DNA of 64,000 bases, from NCBI RefSeq assembly GCF_002374315.1, contig NZ_NWUX01000011.1, positions 1 to 64,000 of the forward strand, read 5' to 3'. Position numbers and translations under genes: made by a program. Origin of the DNA: Vreelandella nigrificans. GTDB taxonomy: Bacteria > Pseudomonadota > Gammaproteobacteria > Pseudomonadales > Halomonadaceae. Below are positions 17,448-27,195 of this stretch, piece by piece; position 1 is the first letter of the stretch, and each line of letters starts with the position of its first letter. Under the pieces are notes generated by a model. That model was given only the letters and a program-made list of their open reading frames with translations, did not search any database and had not been told where the DNA came from.

Positions 17448-17990
17448 CTAATCAGTCGTTAAGCGCTCGTATACGACGAAGTCATACCGGGGCTGCCCCT
17501 CCGCTGGCTTACCCGCTACTCGCTGCACTTCACGCCAATCATCTAAGGAAAACTCCGGGAAAGCAGCGTCGCCATCAACGTCAATATCCACTTCTGTAAT
17601 ATAAAGCCGCTGTGCGAAAGGAAGCGCTTGACGATAAATTTCACCGCCTCCCATCACCATAATTTCTTCAGCCGCTTCGATGGTAGCCTGCTGATCAGCC
17701 AGCTCCAGCGCGGCGGAGAGATCGTGGCATACCCGCGTGCCTGCTGCTTGGAAGCTTGTATCACGCGTTACCACAATATTAAGCCGATTAGGTAGCGGCT
17801 TGCCAATAGAAGCGTAAGTTTTACGCCCCATCACCAACGGCTTAGCCTGCGTCATACGCTTAAAGAATTTTAAATCTTCAGGCAAGTACCAGGGCAATTT
17901 TCCGTCTACCCCTATAATTCGGTTTTTTGCCATCGCGACTATCATGGCTACCGGCACTAATGACTCAAATGTATTTTCTGAGGGGGTCAT
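17448..17990 (-). CDS. folA: Dihydrofolate reductase
   Basis: A 180-residue enzyme that reduces dihydrofolate to tetrahydrofolate with NADPH. The family signature [20 protein letters not shown] covers residues 25-44; D39 aligns with the catalytic Asp27 of E. coli. [11 protein letters not shown] binds NADPH, and [10 protein letters not shown] lies near residue 132. There is a short N-terminal extension of about 12 residues compared with E. coli. The start overlaps the thyA stop (ATGA), so the two are translationally coupled. This is functionally sensible because thymidylate synthase makes the dihydrofolate that FolA recycles. Confidence 0.96.
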   Translation of the reverse strand: MTPSENTFESLVPVAMIVAMAKNRIIGVDGKLPWYLPEDLKFFKRMTQAKPLVMGRKTYASIGKPLPNRLNIVVTRDTSFQAAGTRVCHDLSAALELADQQATIEAAEEIMVMGGGEIYRQALPFAQRLYITEVDIDVDGDAAFPEFSLDDWREVQRVAGKPAEGQPRYDFVVYERLTTD

Positions 17991-18838
17991 ACGGCCACTT
18001 CTGCTTTGATATGGGGATGCGATTCGTATCCTGTGATTTGGATATCGTCAAAAGTAAAATCAAATAAGCTTGCAACACTAGTGTTAAGCGTAAGCGCAGG
18101 CGGTGACATGGGAGTACGTGCTAGCTGCTCTTGGGCTTGCTCTATATGGTTGCTATATAAGTGGGCATCACCAAGCGTGTGAATAAACTCGCCTGGCTTT
18201 AACCCCGTTACCTGGGCAACCATACACAACAGCAGCGCATAGCTGGCAATATTGAACGGTACACCTAAGAAAATATCTGCACTACGCTGGTAAAGCTGAC
18301 AGGAAAGGCGGCCATTTGCCACATAAAATTGGAATAAGCAGTGGCACGGCGGGAGCTTCATTTCATCTACTTGGCCTGGGTTCCAGGCAGAAACAATCAG
18401 GCGACGTGACTGAGGAGCTGTACGAATCTGCTCTAGCACATTGGTAATTTGGTCTACGCTGCCACCTTTGGGGCTAGGCCAACTGCGCCACTGGTAGCCG
18501 TATACCGGTCCTAAGTCGCCCTTTTCATCCGCCCACTCATCCCAAATTCTTACGCCGTTTTCTTTGAGATAACCAATATTGGTATCGCCTTTTAAAAACC
18601 ACAAAAGCTCATGAATGATAGAGCGTAAATGCAGCTTTTTCGTGGTCAACAGCGGAAAGCCTCGCGAGAGATCGAAACGCATTTGGTGGCCAAATACCGA
18701 GCGCGTACCGACTCCGGTGCGATCATTACGGTCAACGCCGTGCTCCAAAACAGTGCGCATCAGATCAAGGTAGGGTTGTTCAAGCGCAGCAGTAGCTGGC
18801 GGCGTATCCTTCGTTGGCGCGGGCGTTGTAGCAGTCAC
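17987..18838 (-). CDS. thyA: Thymidylate synthase
   Basis: A 283-residue enzyme converting dUMP to dTMP with methylene-tetrahydrofolate. [14 protein letters not shown] (about 37-50) holds the phosphate-binding Arg. The catalytic Cys is C165 in [10 protein letters not shown], followed by [18 protein letters not shown]. The start is a GTG with GGAA a few bases upstream. This gives an N-terminal extension of about 20 residues, rich in Thr, Ala and Pro, compared with E. coli. No alternative start lies closer to the conserved region except an internal Met. A likely promoter sits at 18873-18901, between this gene and the repeat array. Confidence 0.96.
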   Translation of the reverse strand: MTATTPAPTKDTPPATAALEQPYLDLMRTVLEHGVDRNDRTGVGTRSVFGHQMRFDLSRGFPLLTTKKLHLRSIIHELLWFLKGDTNIGYLKENGVRIWDEWADEKGDLGPVYGYQWRSWPSPKGGSVDQITNVLEQIRTAPQSRRLIVSAWNPGQVDEMKLPPCHCLFQFYVANGRLSCQLYQRSADIFLGVPFNIASYALLLCMVAQVTGLKPGEFIHTLGDAHLYSNHIEQAQEQLARTPMSPPALTLNTSVASLFDFTFDDIQITGYESHPHIKAEVAV

Positions 18839-18872
18839 AGAAGTTCCAGAGTTACAGGCAATTTGGAAATGT

Positions 18873-18901
18873 ATTCTAGGCCGCTATAAAGCAACGGTCT
18901 A
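18873..18901 (-). promoter_or_regulatory. Putative sigma-70 promoter of thyA-folA-proQ-like operon
   Basis: On the minus strand TAGACC (-35, four of six matches) and TAGAAT (-10, five of six matches) are separated by exactly 17 bases. The -10 lies about 35 bases before the GTG of thyA. This would make thyA expression independent of lgt, from which it is separated by 2 kb of repeats. Confidence 0.5.
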
Positions 18902-18950
18902 GCCCACCCACACAGGCAGAAACGATACGAGGCACATATCGAGCCCTCTC

Positions 18951-20923
18951 GTAGCGCGTGGTAACGAATCTCGTGAGGAACGAACGTATGAGACACCCGC
19001 GGGCGGTGGCACCTACTGCCCGATTGGGCGCCCAGGGTTATTCACCACCCCCGACACCGCGGCCTGGTCGCGGGTGCGCCGTAGGCTTACCCGCGCTACA
19101 GCTCTCTTAAGCCCAAGCTATTGCATACTGTAGCGCGGGTAACGAATCTCGTGAGGAACGAACGTATGAGGCACCCGCGGGCAGTGGCACCTACGGCCCA
19201 ATTGAGCACCCAGGGTTATCCGCCAACTCCTGCACCGCGCCCTGGTCGCGGGTGCGCCGTAGGCTTACCCGCGCTACACCCCCTTAAGCTCAAGCTCTTA
19301 CACACTGTAGCGCGGGTAATGAATCTCGTGAGGAACGAACGTATGAGGCACCCGCGGGCGGTGGCACTTACGGCCCGATTGGGCGCCCAGGGTTATGTAC
19401 CAACTCCAACACCGCGGCCTGGTCGCGGGTGCGCCGTAGGCTTACCCGCGCTACAGCCCTTAAGCTCAAGCTCTTGCATACTGTAGCGCGGGTAACGAAT
19501 CTCGTGAGGAACGAACGTATGAGGCACCCGCGGGCGGTGGCACTTACGGCCCGATTGGGCGCCCAGGGTTATCCACCAACTCCTGCACCGCGGCCTGGTC
19601 GCGGGTGCGCCGTAGGCTTACCCGCGCTACAACCCCCTTAAGCCCAAGCTATTGCATACTGTAGCGCGGGTAACGAATCTCGTGAGGAACGAACGATATG
19701 AGGCACCCGCGGGCGGTGGCACTTACTGCACGATTGGGCGCCCAGGGTTATTCACAAACTCCAGCACCGCGGCCTGGTCGCGGGTGCGCCGTAGGCTTAC
19801 CCGCGCTACAAACCAAGCCCATTGCGTACTGTAGCGCGGGTAACGAATCTCGTGAGGGACGAACGATATGAGGCACCCGCGGGCGGTGGTACCTAATGCC
19901 CGATTGAGCGCCCAGGATTATGTACCAATTCCAGCACCGCGGCCTGGTCGCGGGTGCGCCGTAGGCTTACCCGCGCTACAAACCAAGCCCATTGCGTACT
20001 GTAGCGCGGGTAACGAATCTCGTGAGGGACGAACGATATGAGGCGCCCGTGGGCGGTTGCACCTACTGCCCGATTGGGCGCCCAGGGTTATGTACCAACT
20101 CCAGCACCGCGGCCTAGTCGCGGGTGCGCCGTAGGCTTACCCACGCTACAAACCAAGCCCATTGCATACTGTAGCGCGGGTAACGAATCTCGTGAGGAAC
20201 GAACGATATGAGGCACCCGCGAGCGGTGGCACCTACGGCCCGATTGGGCGCCCAGGGTTATTCACCAACTCCAGCACCGTGGCCTGGTCGCGGGTGCGCC
20301 GTAGGCTTACCCGCGCTACAACTCCCTTAAGCTCAAGCCCTTACACACTGTAGCGCGGGTAACGAATCTCGTGAGGAACGAACGATATGAGGCACCCGCG
20401 AGCGGTGGCACCTACTGCCCGATTGGGCGCCCAGGGTTATGTACCAACTCCAGCACTGCGCCCTGGTCGCGGGTGCGCCGTAGGCTTACCCGCGCTACAA
20501 GCCCAGCCCATTGCGTACTGTAGCGCGGGTAACGAATCTCGTGAGGAACGAACGTATGAGGCACCCGCGGGCGGTGGCACCTACGGCCCGATTGGGTACC
20601 CAGGGTTATTCACCAACTCCAGCACCGCGGCCTGGTCGCGGGTGCGCCGTAGGCTTACCCGCGCTACAAGCCCAGCCCATTGCGTACTGTAGCGCGGGTA
20701 ACGAATCTCGTGAGGAACGAACGTATGAGGCACCCGCGGGCGGTGGCACCTACGGCCCGATTGGGTACCCAGGGTTATTCACCAACTCCAGCACCGCGGC
20801 CTGGTCGCGGGTGCGCCGTAGGCTTACCCGCGCTACAAGCCCAGCCCATTGCGTACTGTAGCGCGGGTAACGAATCTCGTGAGGGACGAACGATATGAGG
20901 CACCCGCGGGCGGTGGCACCTAC
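18951..20923 (+). repeat. REP/BIME array of twelve units between lgt and thyA
   Basis: GTAG-type unit starts lie at about 18951, 19129, 19306, 19482, 19660, 19830, 20000, 20170, 20349, 20519, 20688 and 20857, with a period of 169-179 bases. Each complete unit has outer ends TGTAGCGCGGGTAA and TTACCCGCGCTACA, an inner CACCCGCG/CGCGGGTG pair and often a central palindrome TGGGCGCCCA. The units starting at 20519 and 20688 look identical. The last unit is cut after its first hairpin, 18 bases before the lgt stop. A decayed fragment (AACGATACGAGGCAC) lies just before the first unit. The spacers between units are about 20-30 bases. Confidence 0.95.
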
Positions 20924-20941
20924 GCGCCACCGATCAGCATA

Positions 20942-21730
20942 TTAAACTTTGGCGTCGATAGGCTTATTCCGCGACCACGCTATTAACACTAGCCCAAAGA
21001 AAATCATTGGTAGCGTCAGCAGCATGCCCATGGTGAACCAATCAAAAGCAATAAAGCCGATATGAGCATCAGGCAGGCGTACAAACTCCACCATAAAGCG
21101 GAACACACCGTAGCCAATCAGGAATAACCCTGACACTAGACCACGCTTGCGGGGCTTGGCTGACACCCACCACAGGATTACAAACAGCACTAAGCCTTCC
21201 AGCACCGCTTCATATAACGCGGAGGGGTGACGCGGCTCCGGTCCCAAACCAGGAAATGGCATTCCCCAAGGCAATGATGTAACCCGCCCAGGCAATTCGT
21301 GATTGATAAAGTTACCAATGCGCCCTGCCCCCAAACCAATTGGCACCAGAGGTGCAATAAAGTCGGTGAGGGTAAAAAACGCCAGCTGTTTGCGACGAGC
21401 GAAGAGCCATGCGGCAAGCAGGACACCTAGCAGCCCTCCGTGAAAGCTCATCCCGCCATCCCACACGCGGAAGATCCACAGCGGGTCTGCTGACCACTGC
21501 CCCAAACCATAAAACAGCGCATAACCAAGGCGGCCACCGGCGACCACGCCTACGGCGCAGTAGAACATCAAGTCGCTAATATCATCTTTGGTTAGCCCTA
21601 TGCGCGATGCCCGCTTACATCCGAGCCACCATGCAGCTACAAAGCCAACCACATACATTAGGCCATACCAATGCACTTGTAGCGGGCCGAGTGAAATCGC
21701 AACTGGGTCTATCGTTGGGTAGTTGATCAT
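20942..21730 (-). CDS. lgt: Prolipoprotein diacylglyceryl transferase
   Basis: A 262-residue inner-membrane enzyme with about seven helices. It transfers diacylglyceryl from phosphatidylglycerol to the lipobox Cys of prolipoproteins. Key parts are visible: HWYGLMY near 20-26, [11 protein letters not shown] with H97, [16 protein letters not shown] with R137, RHPSALYEA near 167-175 and [12 protein letters not shown] near 210-221. All match the Lgt signature. In many gammaproteobacteria lgt is directly followed by thyA; here the repeat array intervenes. It starts about 90 bases after the TauE-like gene. Confidence 0.96.
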   Translation of the reverse strand: MINYPTIDPVAISLGPLQVHWYGLMYVVGFVAAWWLGCKRASRIGLTKDDISDLMFYCAVGVVAGGRLGYALFYGLGQWSADPLWIFRVWDGGMSFHGGLLGVLLAAWLFARRKQLAFFTLTDFIAPLVPIGLGAGRIGNFINHELPGRVTSLPWGMPFPGLGPEPRHPSALYEAVLEGLVLFVILWWVSAKPRKRGLVSGLFLIGYGVFRFMVEFVRLPDAHIGFIAFDWFTMGMLLTLPMIFFGLVLIAWSRNKPIDAKV

Positions 21731-21823
21731 TAAAAATCTCTAAGCGAAAAGAAGTAAGGCAGCCAATGAGAAAGCAGACGTTGCTTCATGAAAGTGGTTC
21801 AGAAATAAGTGTGTTACAAACCC

Positions 21824-22621
21824 TTATGCAAAGATAAAACGCAGGCCAACCACGCTCAAAAGCCCTGCAAAGGAGAAGCGTAACACTTGGCTAGGCAATA
21901 CATGGGCAAGCCTTACCCCTAGCCGAGCAAAGGGTACGCTAGTTAGCACGATACCTAGAAATGCAGGCCACATGACAAAACCGGTGGCCCACGGCGGTAG
22001 CAGCGGATGCCCCCAACCAACAATGATAAACGTAAGGGCCCCCACAACAGCGATTGGCAAACCACAGGCAGCCGAAGTTCCTACGGCCTGGGTCATGGAA
22101 GCGCCACAACGCGATAGCCATGGAACGGTCATCGCTCCACCACCAATGCCAAAAAGCGCGGAAACTGCACCGACAACAGCGCCTGCAACCACCATTGCAG
22201 TCCGACCCGGCTGTACCGTCCCTGGCTTGGGGTTAAGACCCAACACCATCTTGGCCGCCAGTAGCAGCACAAAGATGCCGAATAGTGTACCCAGCACCGT
22301 GCCGGATAAGTTACCAGCAATAAACACGCCGCCGATCGCCCCCAACATCAACCCTGGTAGTAACGCCATAAACCATGGGCGATATACACTTCCTCTACGA
22401 AAATGACCAAGCGCTGAAGATGCCCCTGTCACCACAATAGTGGCCAACGAAGTGCCTACCGCCAAGTGCATCGTAATTTCAGGGGCGACGTTTTGGATAC
22501 CGAAGGCGAACACCAGTACTGGCACAATAATAAGGCCACCGCCTACACCAAATAGACCAGCCATTGTGCCCGCCACTGCACCTAACGCTAAATAACCCGC
22601 AATAATCGCTATTGCTGTCAT
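21824..22621 (-). CDS. TauE/SafE-family membrane transport protein
   Basis: A 265-residue protein with about eight hydrophobic helices. The two family repeats start with GTMAGLFGVGGGLIIVPVL (about 18-36) and AVVGAVSALFGIGGGAMTVP (about 149-168). These glycine-rich motifs define the family. Members export sulfite, sulfoacetate or related organic anions, but most are uncharacterised. A gene of this family beside lgt is a conserved arrangement in Pseudomonas. It follows the receiver-domain gene by 13 bases, suggesting co-transcription. Substrate unknown. Confidence 0.87.
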   Translation of the reverse strand: MTAIAIIAGYLALGAVAGTMAGLFGVGGGLIIVPVLVFAFGIQNVAPEITMHLAVGTSLATIVVTGASSALGHFRRGSVYRPWFMALLPGLMLGAIGGVFIAGNLSGTVLGTLFGIFVLLLAAKMVLGLNPKPGTVQPGRTAMVVAGAVVGAVSALFGIGGGAMTVPWLSRCGASMTQAVGTSAACGLPIAVVGALTFIIVGWGHPLLPPWATGFVMWPAFLGIVLTSVPFARLGVRLAHVLPSQVLRFSFAGLLSVVGLRFIFA

Positions 22622-22634
22622 ATTGCTATTACTG

Positions 22635-23867
22635 TCATGAAGAAGAAGTCTCGTTATTAGCGGTAGGCACCCACTTGGTAATCATGCCCACTAGTGTTTC
22701 AGGTTGGTAGGGTTTTGCTAGCACATCGTCTATCCCAGAGGATTCACAGATGCCACGACCAGCATTATCAACATTTGCCGTAAGAGCGACCAGCACACTA
22801 CGAGGGCTATTGTTTGCACGCTCATGGTTACGCCAACGCCGAGCGGTTTCAAAGCCATCTAAGGTTGGCATAAAAATATCCAAAAATACCAAATCATAAA
22901 ATGTGGTTTGTTGTCGCTCCAGCGCTTGCTCGCCACTACTTACCCCGTCAACGTAAAACCCCTGGGTCTCTAACATTTGGCGTGCCAACATCAAATTAAC
23001 CGGGCCATCATCAACTACTAGTACTTTCAATTGCCGCTTAACGTTTGGTGGCGATATTTCACCACCATCTACTTTACCAAAGCTTTCTTGGCCTTCTTGA
23101 CTTTCTTGGGCAAAGCTAGCCAGCAGGGCACGGATGTCGGCCAGCCGATTTTGCATATGGCTAATATTTTGCTGGCACTCTTCGCAACTACCCTTCTGCA
23201 CTAAATCATTCAGGTAGGCAAACAGACTATCGGCTTCACGCTGAAGAAGCGTTAGATAGTCTGACTTTAAGCGCGATTCTTCTCTTGCCCGGTCACGCCC
23301 TGCCATCAGGTGTTTTAGCTGTTGCTGTTGATGATGCAAGTCGTCCAACAGCGTTTTCTCATGCTTGGTCTGCTCAGCGACTACAGGGGCTGTAGACACC
23401 CTTCCTCTGAAGCGTACTAACTCCGCAAGCCGCTGGTTGACACCAGATAAGCGATGCAGAGGCATCTGGAGCGCCTGTATTGAAGGCTGTTCTGGCTGTT
23501 CATTATGTGCTGCTTGCGACACGACGCTGTAGAGCGCCTCAGCATTGCACTCAAGCTCTGCTAGCCCTTCCATAAGCAGCGCGTCCTTATGCTTAGCCCG
23601 TGTCTTTAACAGCATCAGAAAGGCACCAACATTCATACAGCTGCCCAATAGTAATGCCAAGGTAAGCCAAAGCGTCGCGCTCCAGGAAACCTGATTTGGT
23701 GACATACCCCAGATAAATAACCCAACCAGCACACACAGCATAACCAGAGCGGCTTGAGCAAGCAGCAAAGGCCATAGTATTGGCCAGACAACGGCATTCC
23801 AAAAGTGCTCTCGCGCGTAGGGTTGCATAGTTTGGGTCCTGGGTTCCGGGCAAGCATCTGTGGTCAA
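22635..23867 (-). CDS. Membrane protein with receiver domain and degenerate kinase helix
   Basis: A 410-residue protein. Two membrane helices lie at about 27-53 and 64-87, then a coiled-coil region at about 170-250. A receiver domain follows at about 280-402, with D286/D287, phospho-acceptor D330 (LVFLDIFMP), T363 and K385. Residues 201-216 (KSDYLTLLQREADSLF) resemble the phospho-helix of histidine kinases, but R210 stands where the His should be, and no ATP-binding domain follows. It therefore looks like the remnant of a hybrid kinase, or a phosphate acceptor driven by another kinase. It heads a minus-strand group with the TauE-like gene and lgt. Confidence 0.78.
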   Translation of the reverse strand: MTTDACPEPRTQTMQPYAREHFWNAVVWPILWPLLLAQAALVMLCVLVGLFIWGMSPNQVSWSATLWLTLALLLGSCMNVGAFLMLLKTRAKHKDALLMEGLAELECNAEALYSVVSQAAHNEQPEQPSIQALQMPLHRLSGVNQRLAELVRFRGRVSTAPVVAEQTKHEKTLLDDLHHQQQQLKHLMAGRDRAREESRLKSDYLTLLQREADSLFAYLNDLVQKGSCEECQQNISHMQNRLADIRALLASFAQESQEGQESFGKVDGGEISPPNVKRQLKVLVVDDGPVNLMLARQMLETQGFYVDGVSSGEQALERQQTTFYDLVFLDIFMPTLDGFETARRWRNHERANNSPRSVLVALTANVDNAGRGICESSGIDDVLAKPYQPETLVGMITKWVPTANNETSSS

Positions 23868-23974
23868 ACACCCTAAAGTAACGTTAGTGTACGTCTACAC
23901 TGCAACGCTGTCATGCCACCCTTTCAGAGGGTAGTATCTTCCTTGCCTGAACTTAGGGGTTAAAAGAATTCGCG

Positions 23975-24781
23975 ATGTGTCTGATCACCTTTGCCTGGAA
24001 CCCAGGCAGCGCTCAACCTCTCCGCTTAGCGGCTAACCGTGATGAGTTTCACGCACGCCCGACTGCTCCTCTCATGGCCTGGCATGAACCTACAGGGCTG
24101 ATAGGTGGACGGGACTTAGAAGCAGGGGGCACTTGGTTAGCGGCCAACCAGAAGGGGCAGGTAGCAGCGTTAACCAATGTGCGCGACCCTCGGCTTGCTA
24201 CTCCAGTAAACGCACCCAGTCGAGGTGAGCTAGTTGCTAGTGCTCTACAGAGTGACGATATTGAAGCTTGGCTAATGACATTAGCCAAGACAGAAGCTGA
24301 ACGCTACGCTGGTTTTAACTTGTTGGTCGCGACTCAAGACCACTTATGGCACTTACACAGGGGATATAGTGGCGTTGCACTGACTGAAGTAGCAAAAGGC
24401 GTACACGGCCTTTCCAACGCAACACTCAACACTCCCTGGCCGAAATTAACCGCCGTAAAGCATGCCTTAGCCCATAGCAGCCCTGATAACTGGCGCAGCG
24501 CTACTCAAAATGCTCTGCATAATCCGTCACAGGCCGCCGACGCCCACCTACCCGATACAGGCGTGGGCCTGGCGCTTGAGCGCCAGCTCTCCGCAGCTTT
24601 TATTATCGGCGAACAGTATGGAACCCGCGCTACCAGTTGGCTAACACTTAACCAACAGGGGGATGTGGAGATAACCGAACAGCGCTTTGGGCCGCTCGGT
24701 CGTTTTGAGGGAGAAACCATGCTCTCAACAACATTCTCTACAATGCTTTCAACGACGCTTTCAAAATCAGGTAACGTTTAA
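23975..24781 (+). CDS. NRDE-family (TANGO2-like) protein
   Basis: A 268-residue protein opening with MCLITFAWNPG, followed by LRLAANRDEFHARP, which contains the NRDE motif that names the family. The Cys at position 2 is conserved and could become an N-terminal nucleophile after Met removal. GGRDLEAGGTWLA and ALTNVRDP are further family blocks. The biochemical role in bacteria is not settled; the eukaryotic relative TANGO2 has been linked to Golgi organisation and heme handling. The C-terminal tail (about 249-266) is a Thr/Ser/Met/Leu repeat not expected in the family, probably a short in-frame duplication. Confidence 0.88.
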   Translation: MCLITFAWNPGSAQPLRLAANRDEFHARPTAPLMAWHEPTGLIGGRDLEAGGTWLAANQKGQVAALTNVRDPRLATPVNAPSRGELVASALQSDDIEAWLMTLAKTEAERYAGFNLLVATQDHLWHLHRGYSGVALTEVAKGVHGLSNATLNTPWPKLTAVKHALAHSSPDNWRSATQNALHNPSQAADAHLPDTGVGLALERQLSAAFIIGEQYGTRATSWLTLNQQGDVEITEQRFGPLGRFEGETMLSTTFSTMLSTTLSKSGNV

Positions 24782-24806
24782 ACGCAGGCCCTCATGACTT
24801 GCCCCT

Positions 24807-24859
24807 ATAACCTTCTCTTATGGCTTTCTCTTATGACCCTCTCTTATGGTTAGTCTCTT
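24807..24859. repeat. Four 13-14 bp degenerate tandem copies between NRDE and ptsP genes
   Basis: Units begin at about 24807, 24820, 24833 and 24846, each of the form ATGGCTTTCTCTT with changes. They fill the gap between the convergent NRDE and ptsP stop codons and reach into the ptsP stop. No terminator hairpin was seen here. Confidence 0.65.
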
Positions 24860-27129
24860 GGTGGCAGCAGGTGCGAGAGCTGCCACTCATCCATGCGTGC
24901 ATTTAAGTGCGTATGCACTTGGGAGGGGGTATCCAGCTGCATAATCTCCTGGAGCAGTGCCTGTGCATCCGTGAAGCTTACCCGACGAATTGCCGCCCGC
25001 ACTTTGGGCAAGCTGGGGGCATTCATGGAAAGACTGGTGAACCCCATGGCCATTAATAGCAGCGCGCCAGCAGGATCCCCGGCCAGCTCTCCACACAACG
25101 AAACCGGCTTATTGAGCCGCTTGGCATCCTGGGATAGCTCTTGCAAGGCGCCAAGCAACGCTGGGTGCAGCGCATCATAAAGGCTAGAGACACGCGGGTT
25201 GTTGCGATCTACCGCCAACAGGTATTGGGTTAAATCGTTGCTACCTACCGAAAAGAAATCAACCCGCTTGGCCAGTGCATCCATCTGGTAAATCGTTGCA
25301 GGCACTTCAATCATTACGCCTACTTGGGGCCTTCTGACGACAATACCCTCCTCGCCCAGCTCCACAATTGCGCGGTCCAACAGCCGAAGCGCCTCGTCTA
25401 CCTCATCCACATTGGTAATCATCGGGAAGAGCACGTGGAGGTTATTTAGGGCGTGGGAGGCTTTAAGCATGGCACGCAGTTGCACCATCAATACTTCGGG
25501 GTGATCAAGAGTCACCCGCATGCCGCGCCAGCCCAAGAAGGGGTTGGCTTCTTCAATGGGGAAATACGGTAAGTCTTTATCGCCACCAATATCCAGGGTG
25601 CGCATAACCACCGGCAGCGGCGCAAAGCCTTCAAGCTGTTCGCGGTACATGCGCATTTGCTCTTTTTCGCCCGGGAAGCGCTCTGTAATCATAAACGGCA
25701 CTTCAGTACGATAAAGCCCTACACCACCAATACGGCTTTTAAGCAGCGCGCTGGCATCTACCGCTAAGCCAGTGTTCACCATTAGCGGCATGGCGTGACC
25801 ATCCGGTGTTTCACTGGGCAGGTCTTGCTCATGCTCCAGCACTTCGCTGAGGGCTTCTTCCTCGGCGATTAAACTGGCGTAGCGGGCTTTTAACTCGGCA
25901 GCTGGGCGCACAAACAGGCGGCCCCGGTGGCCATCCAGCACCACGGGAGCGCCATTTAAGCGAGGCAGTGGTAAGTCTACCATTCCAAGCACGGTGGGTA
26001 TGCCCATGGCTCGGGCAACAATCGCCACATGGGAGGTGCTCGAACCACGTACCGATACTAAGCCTTTGAGCTTATCTCTCGGCACTTCACCCAGCATCGC
26101 CACACTGATTTCGTCACCGACTAAAATGGCGTTATCGGGATAGGTCTCTGGTGTTGAGGGAGTGTCTTCCTGCAAATGCGCCAATACACGGCGACCAAGA
26201 TCGCGAATATCCGCCGCTCGCTCACGCAGGTAGTCATCGTCAACCCGCTCTAAGTACTGCACGTGGCGGCGTACTACATCGGCCAGCGCCCCTGGCGCCC
26301 ACTGACCTTCGCGGATACGTTTTTCCACCTCTTCCGAGAGTGCCGCTTCGCCAAGCATTTGTTGATAAACATCAAAGAGCGCGAGTTCCTGAGCAGAAAT
26401 ACGGCTCGCCAAGCGTTCGGCTGCTGCGCGAATTTCGCTACGCGTTTTGCCGATGGCTTCTTTCAGGCGCTCAATCTCATACTCCTGATCGCTAGGTATT
26501 AGGTCTGGCACGCTATTGAGGTCAGCGGGCGGAGAAATCACCACCGCCTCACCCATCGCCATACCGGGAGATGCTGCTACACCTTTAAACATCGCCTGAC
26601 CACCCGGTAACGCAGGACGGGTCAGGTTGCCGGTGGCAAGCGCGTGAGCCAGCACGCCCGCCAACTGGGCTGCCATGGTAACCAGGAAAGCTTCATCTTC
26701 ATCGTCGTACTGACGCTTTTCCGCCTGTTGTACAACCAAAACCCCCAGCATTAACCGCTGGTGGATAATCGGTACTCCCAAGAAACTTGAGTAACGCTCT
26801 TCGCCGGTGGCTTCAAAATAACGAAACTGCGGGTGGGCCTGAGCGTTTTCTAAATTGAGAGGCTCACTACGCTTGGCCACAAGCCCCACAAGCCCCTCCC
26901 CTAGCGGCAGAACTACCCGACCTACCGCCTGGGTACGCAAGCCGATGGTTTCCATTAGCACCAGCGACTCGAGCTCTTTGTCGTACAAATAGAAAGAGCA
27001 CACGTCGGTCTGCATGGCTTTGCGTATACGACGTACCATGGTTGACAGCGCGGCGTCGAGGTTGCGCGCACCATTCACTTCCTGAATAACGCGGCGTAGC
27101 ACCTCAAGCATGGGGGTTTTACTGTTCAC
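24850..27129 (-). CDS. ptsP: Nitrogen phosphotransferase system enzyme I (PtsP)
   Basis: About 759 residues. An N-terminal GAF domain (roughly 10-165) is followed by the PEP-using enzyme I core. The phospho-histidine lies in GSSTSHVAIVARAMG (about H367), with the TIM-barrel PEP-binding part after it (RTEVPFM, LDIGGDKDLPYF, GVMIEVPA, SVGSNDLTQY, SLCGELAGDP). It passes phosphate from PEP to NPr as a nitrogen or metabolic signal. I chose the GTG at 27129 because GAGG lies about 9 bases upstream; it gives the usual MLEVLRR-like start soon after. It lies 66 bases after rppH, the same order as in E. coli. Confidence 0.95.
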   Translation of the reverse strand: MNSKTPMLEVLRRVIQEVNGARNLDAALSTMVRRIRKAMQTDVCSFYLYDKELESLVLMETIGLRTQAVGRVVLPLGEGLVGLVAKRSEPLNLENAQAHPQFRYFEATGEERYSSFLGVPIIHQRLMLGVLVVQQAEKRQYDDEDEAFLVTMAAQLAGVLAHALATGNLTRPALPGGQAMFKGVAASPGMAMGEAVVISPPADLNSVPDLIPSDQEYEIERLKEAIGKTRSEIRAAAERLASRISAQELALFDVYQQMLGEAALSEEVEKRIREGQWAPGALADVVRRHVQYLERVDDDYLRERAADIRDLGRRVLAHLQEDTPSTPETYPDNAILVGDEISVAMLGEVPRDKLKGLVSVRGSSTSHVAIVARAMGIPTVLGMVDLPLPRLNGAPVVLDGHRGRLFVRPAAELKARYASLIAEEEALSEVLEHEQDLPSETPDGHAMPLMVNTGLAVDASALLKSRIGGVGLYRTEVPFMITERFPGEKEQMRMYREQLEGFAPLPVVMRTLDIGGDKDLPYFPIEEANPFLGWRGMRVTLDHPEVLMVQLRAMLKASHALNNLHVLFPMITNVDEVDEALRLLDRAIVELGEEGIVVRRPQVGVMIEVPATIYQMDALAKRVDFFSVGSNDLTQYLLAVDRNNPRVSSLYDALHPALLGALQELSQDAKRLNKPVSLCGELAGDPAGALLLMAMGFTSLSMNAPSLPKVRAAIRRVSFTDAQALLQEIMQLDTPSQVHTHLNARMDEWQLSHLLPPRD

Positions 27130-27195
27130 TATTATTTGCCTCGCTGAGGGGTTCCCGGCTGGCTCTGCAACCCAACTGGGGCAGCAAAGCACGCA

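Noticed and set aside
19121..20898. A series of overlapping plus-strand reading frames across the second repeat array, all giving versions of ARVTNLVRNER-type peptides
   Set aside because: They follow the repeat sequence through changing frames, because the unit period of 169-179 is not a fixed multiple of three. They have no ribosome sites and recur in every array; repeat artefacts, not genes.
18951..20923. CRISPR array
   Set aside because: The period is about 170 bases and the whole unit is conserved, with no short repeat and unique spacers. No cas genes are present.
20895..20935. Terminator for lgt made from GGTGGC/GCCACC
   Set aside because: The stem is real but no T-run follows; it is largely the cut edge of the repeat array.
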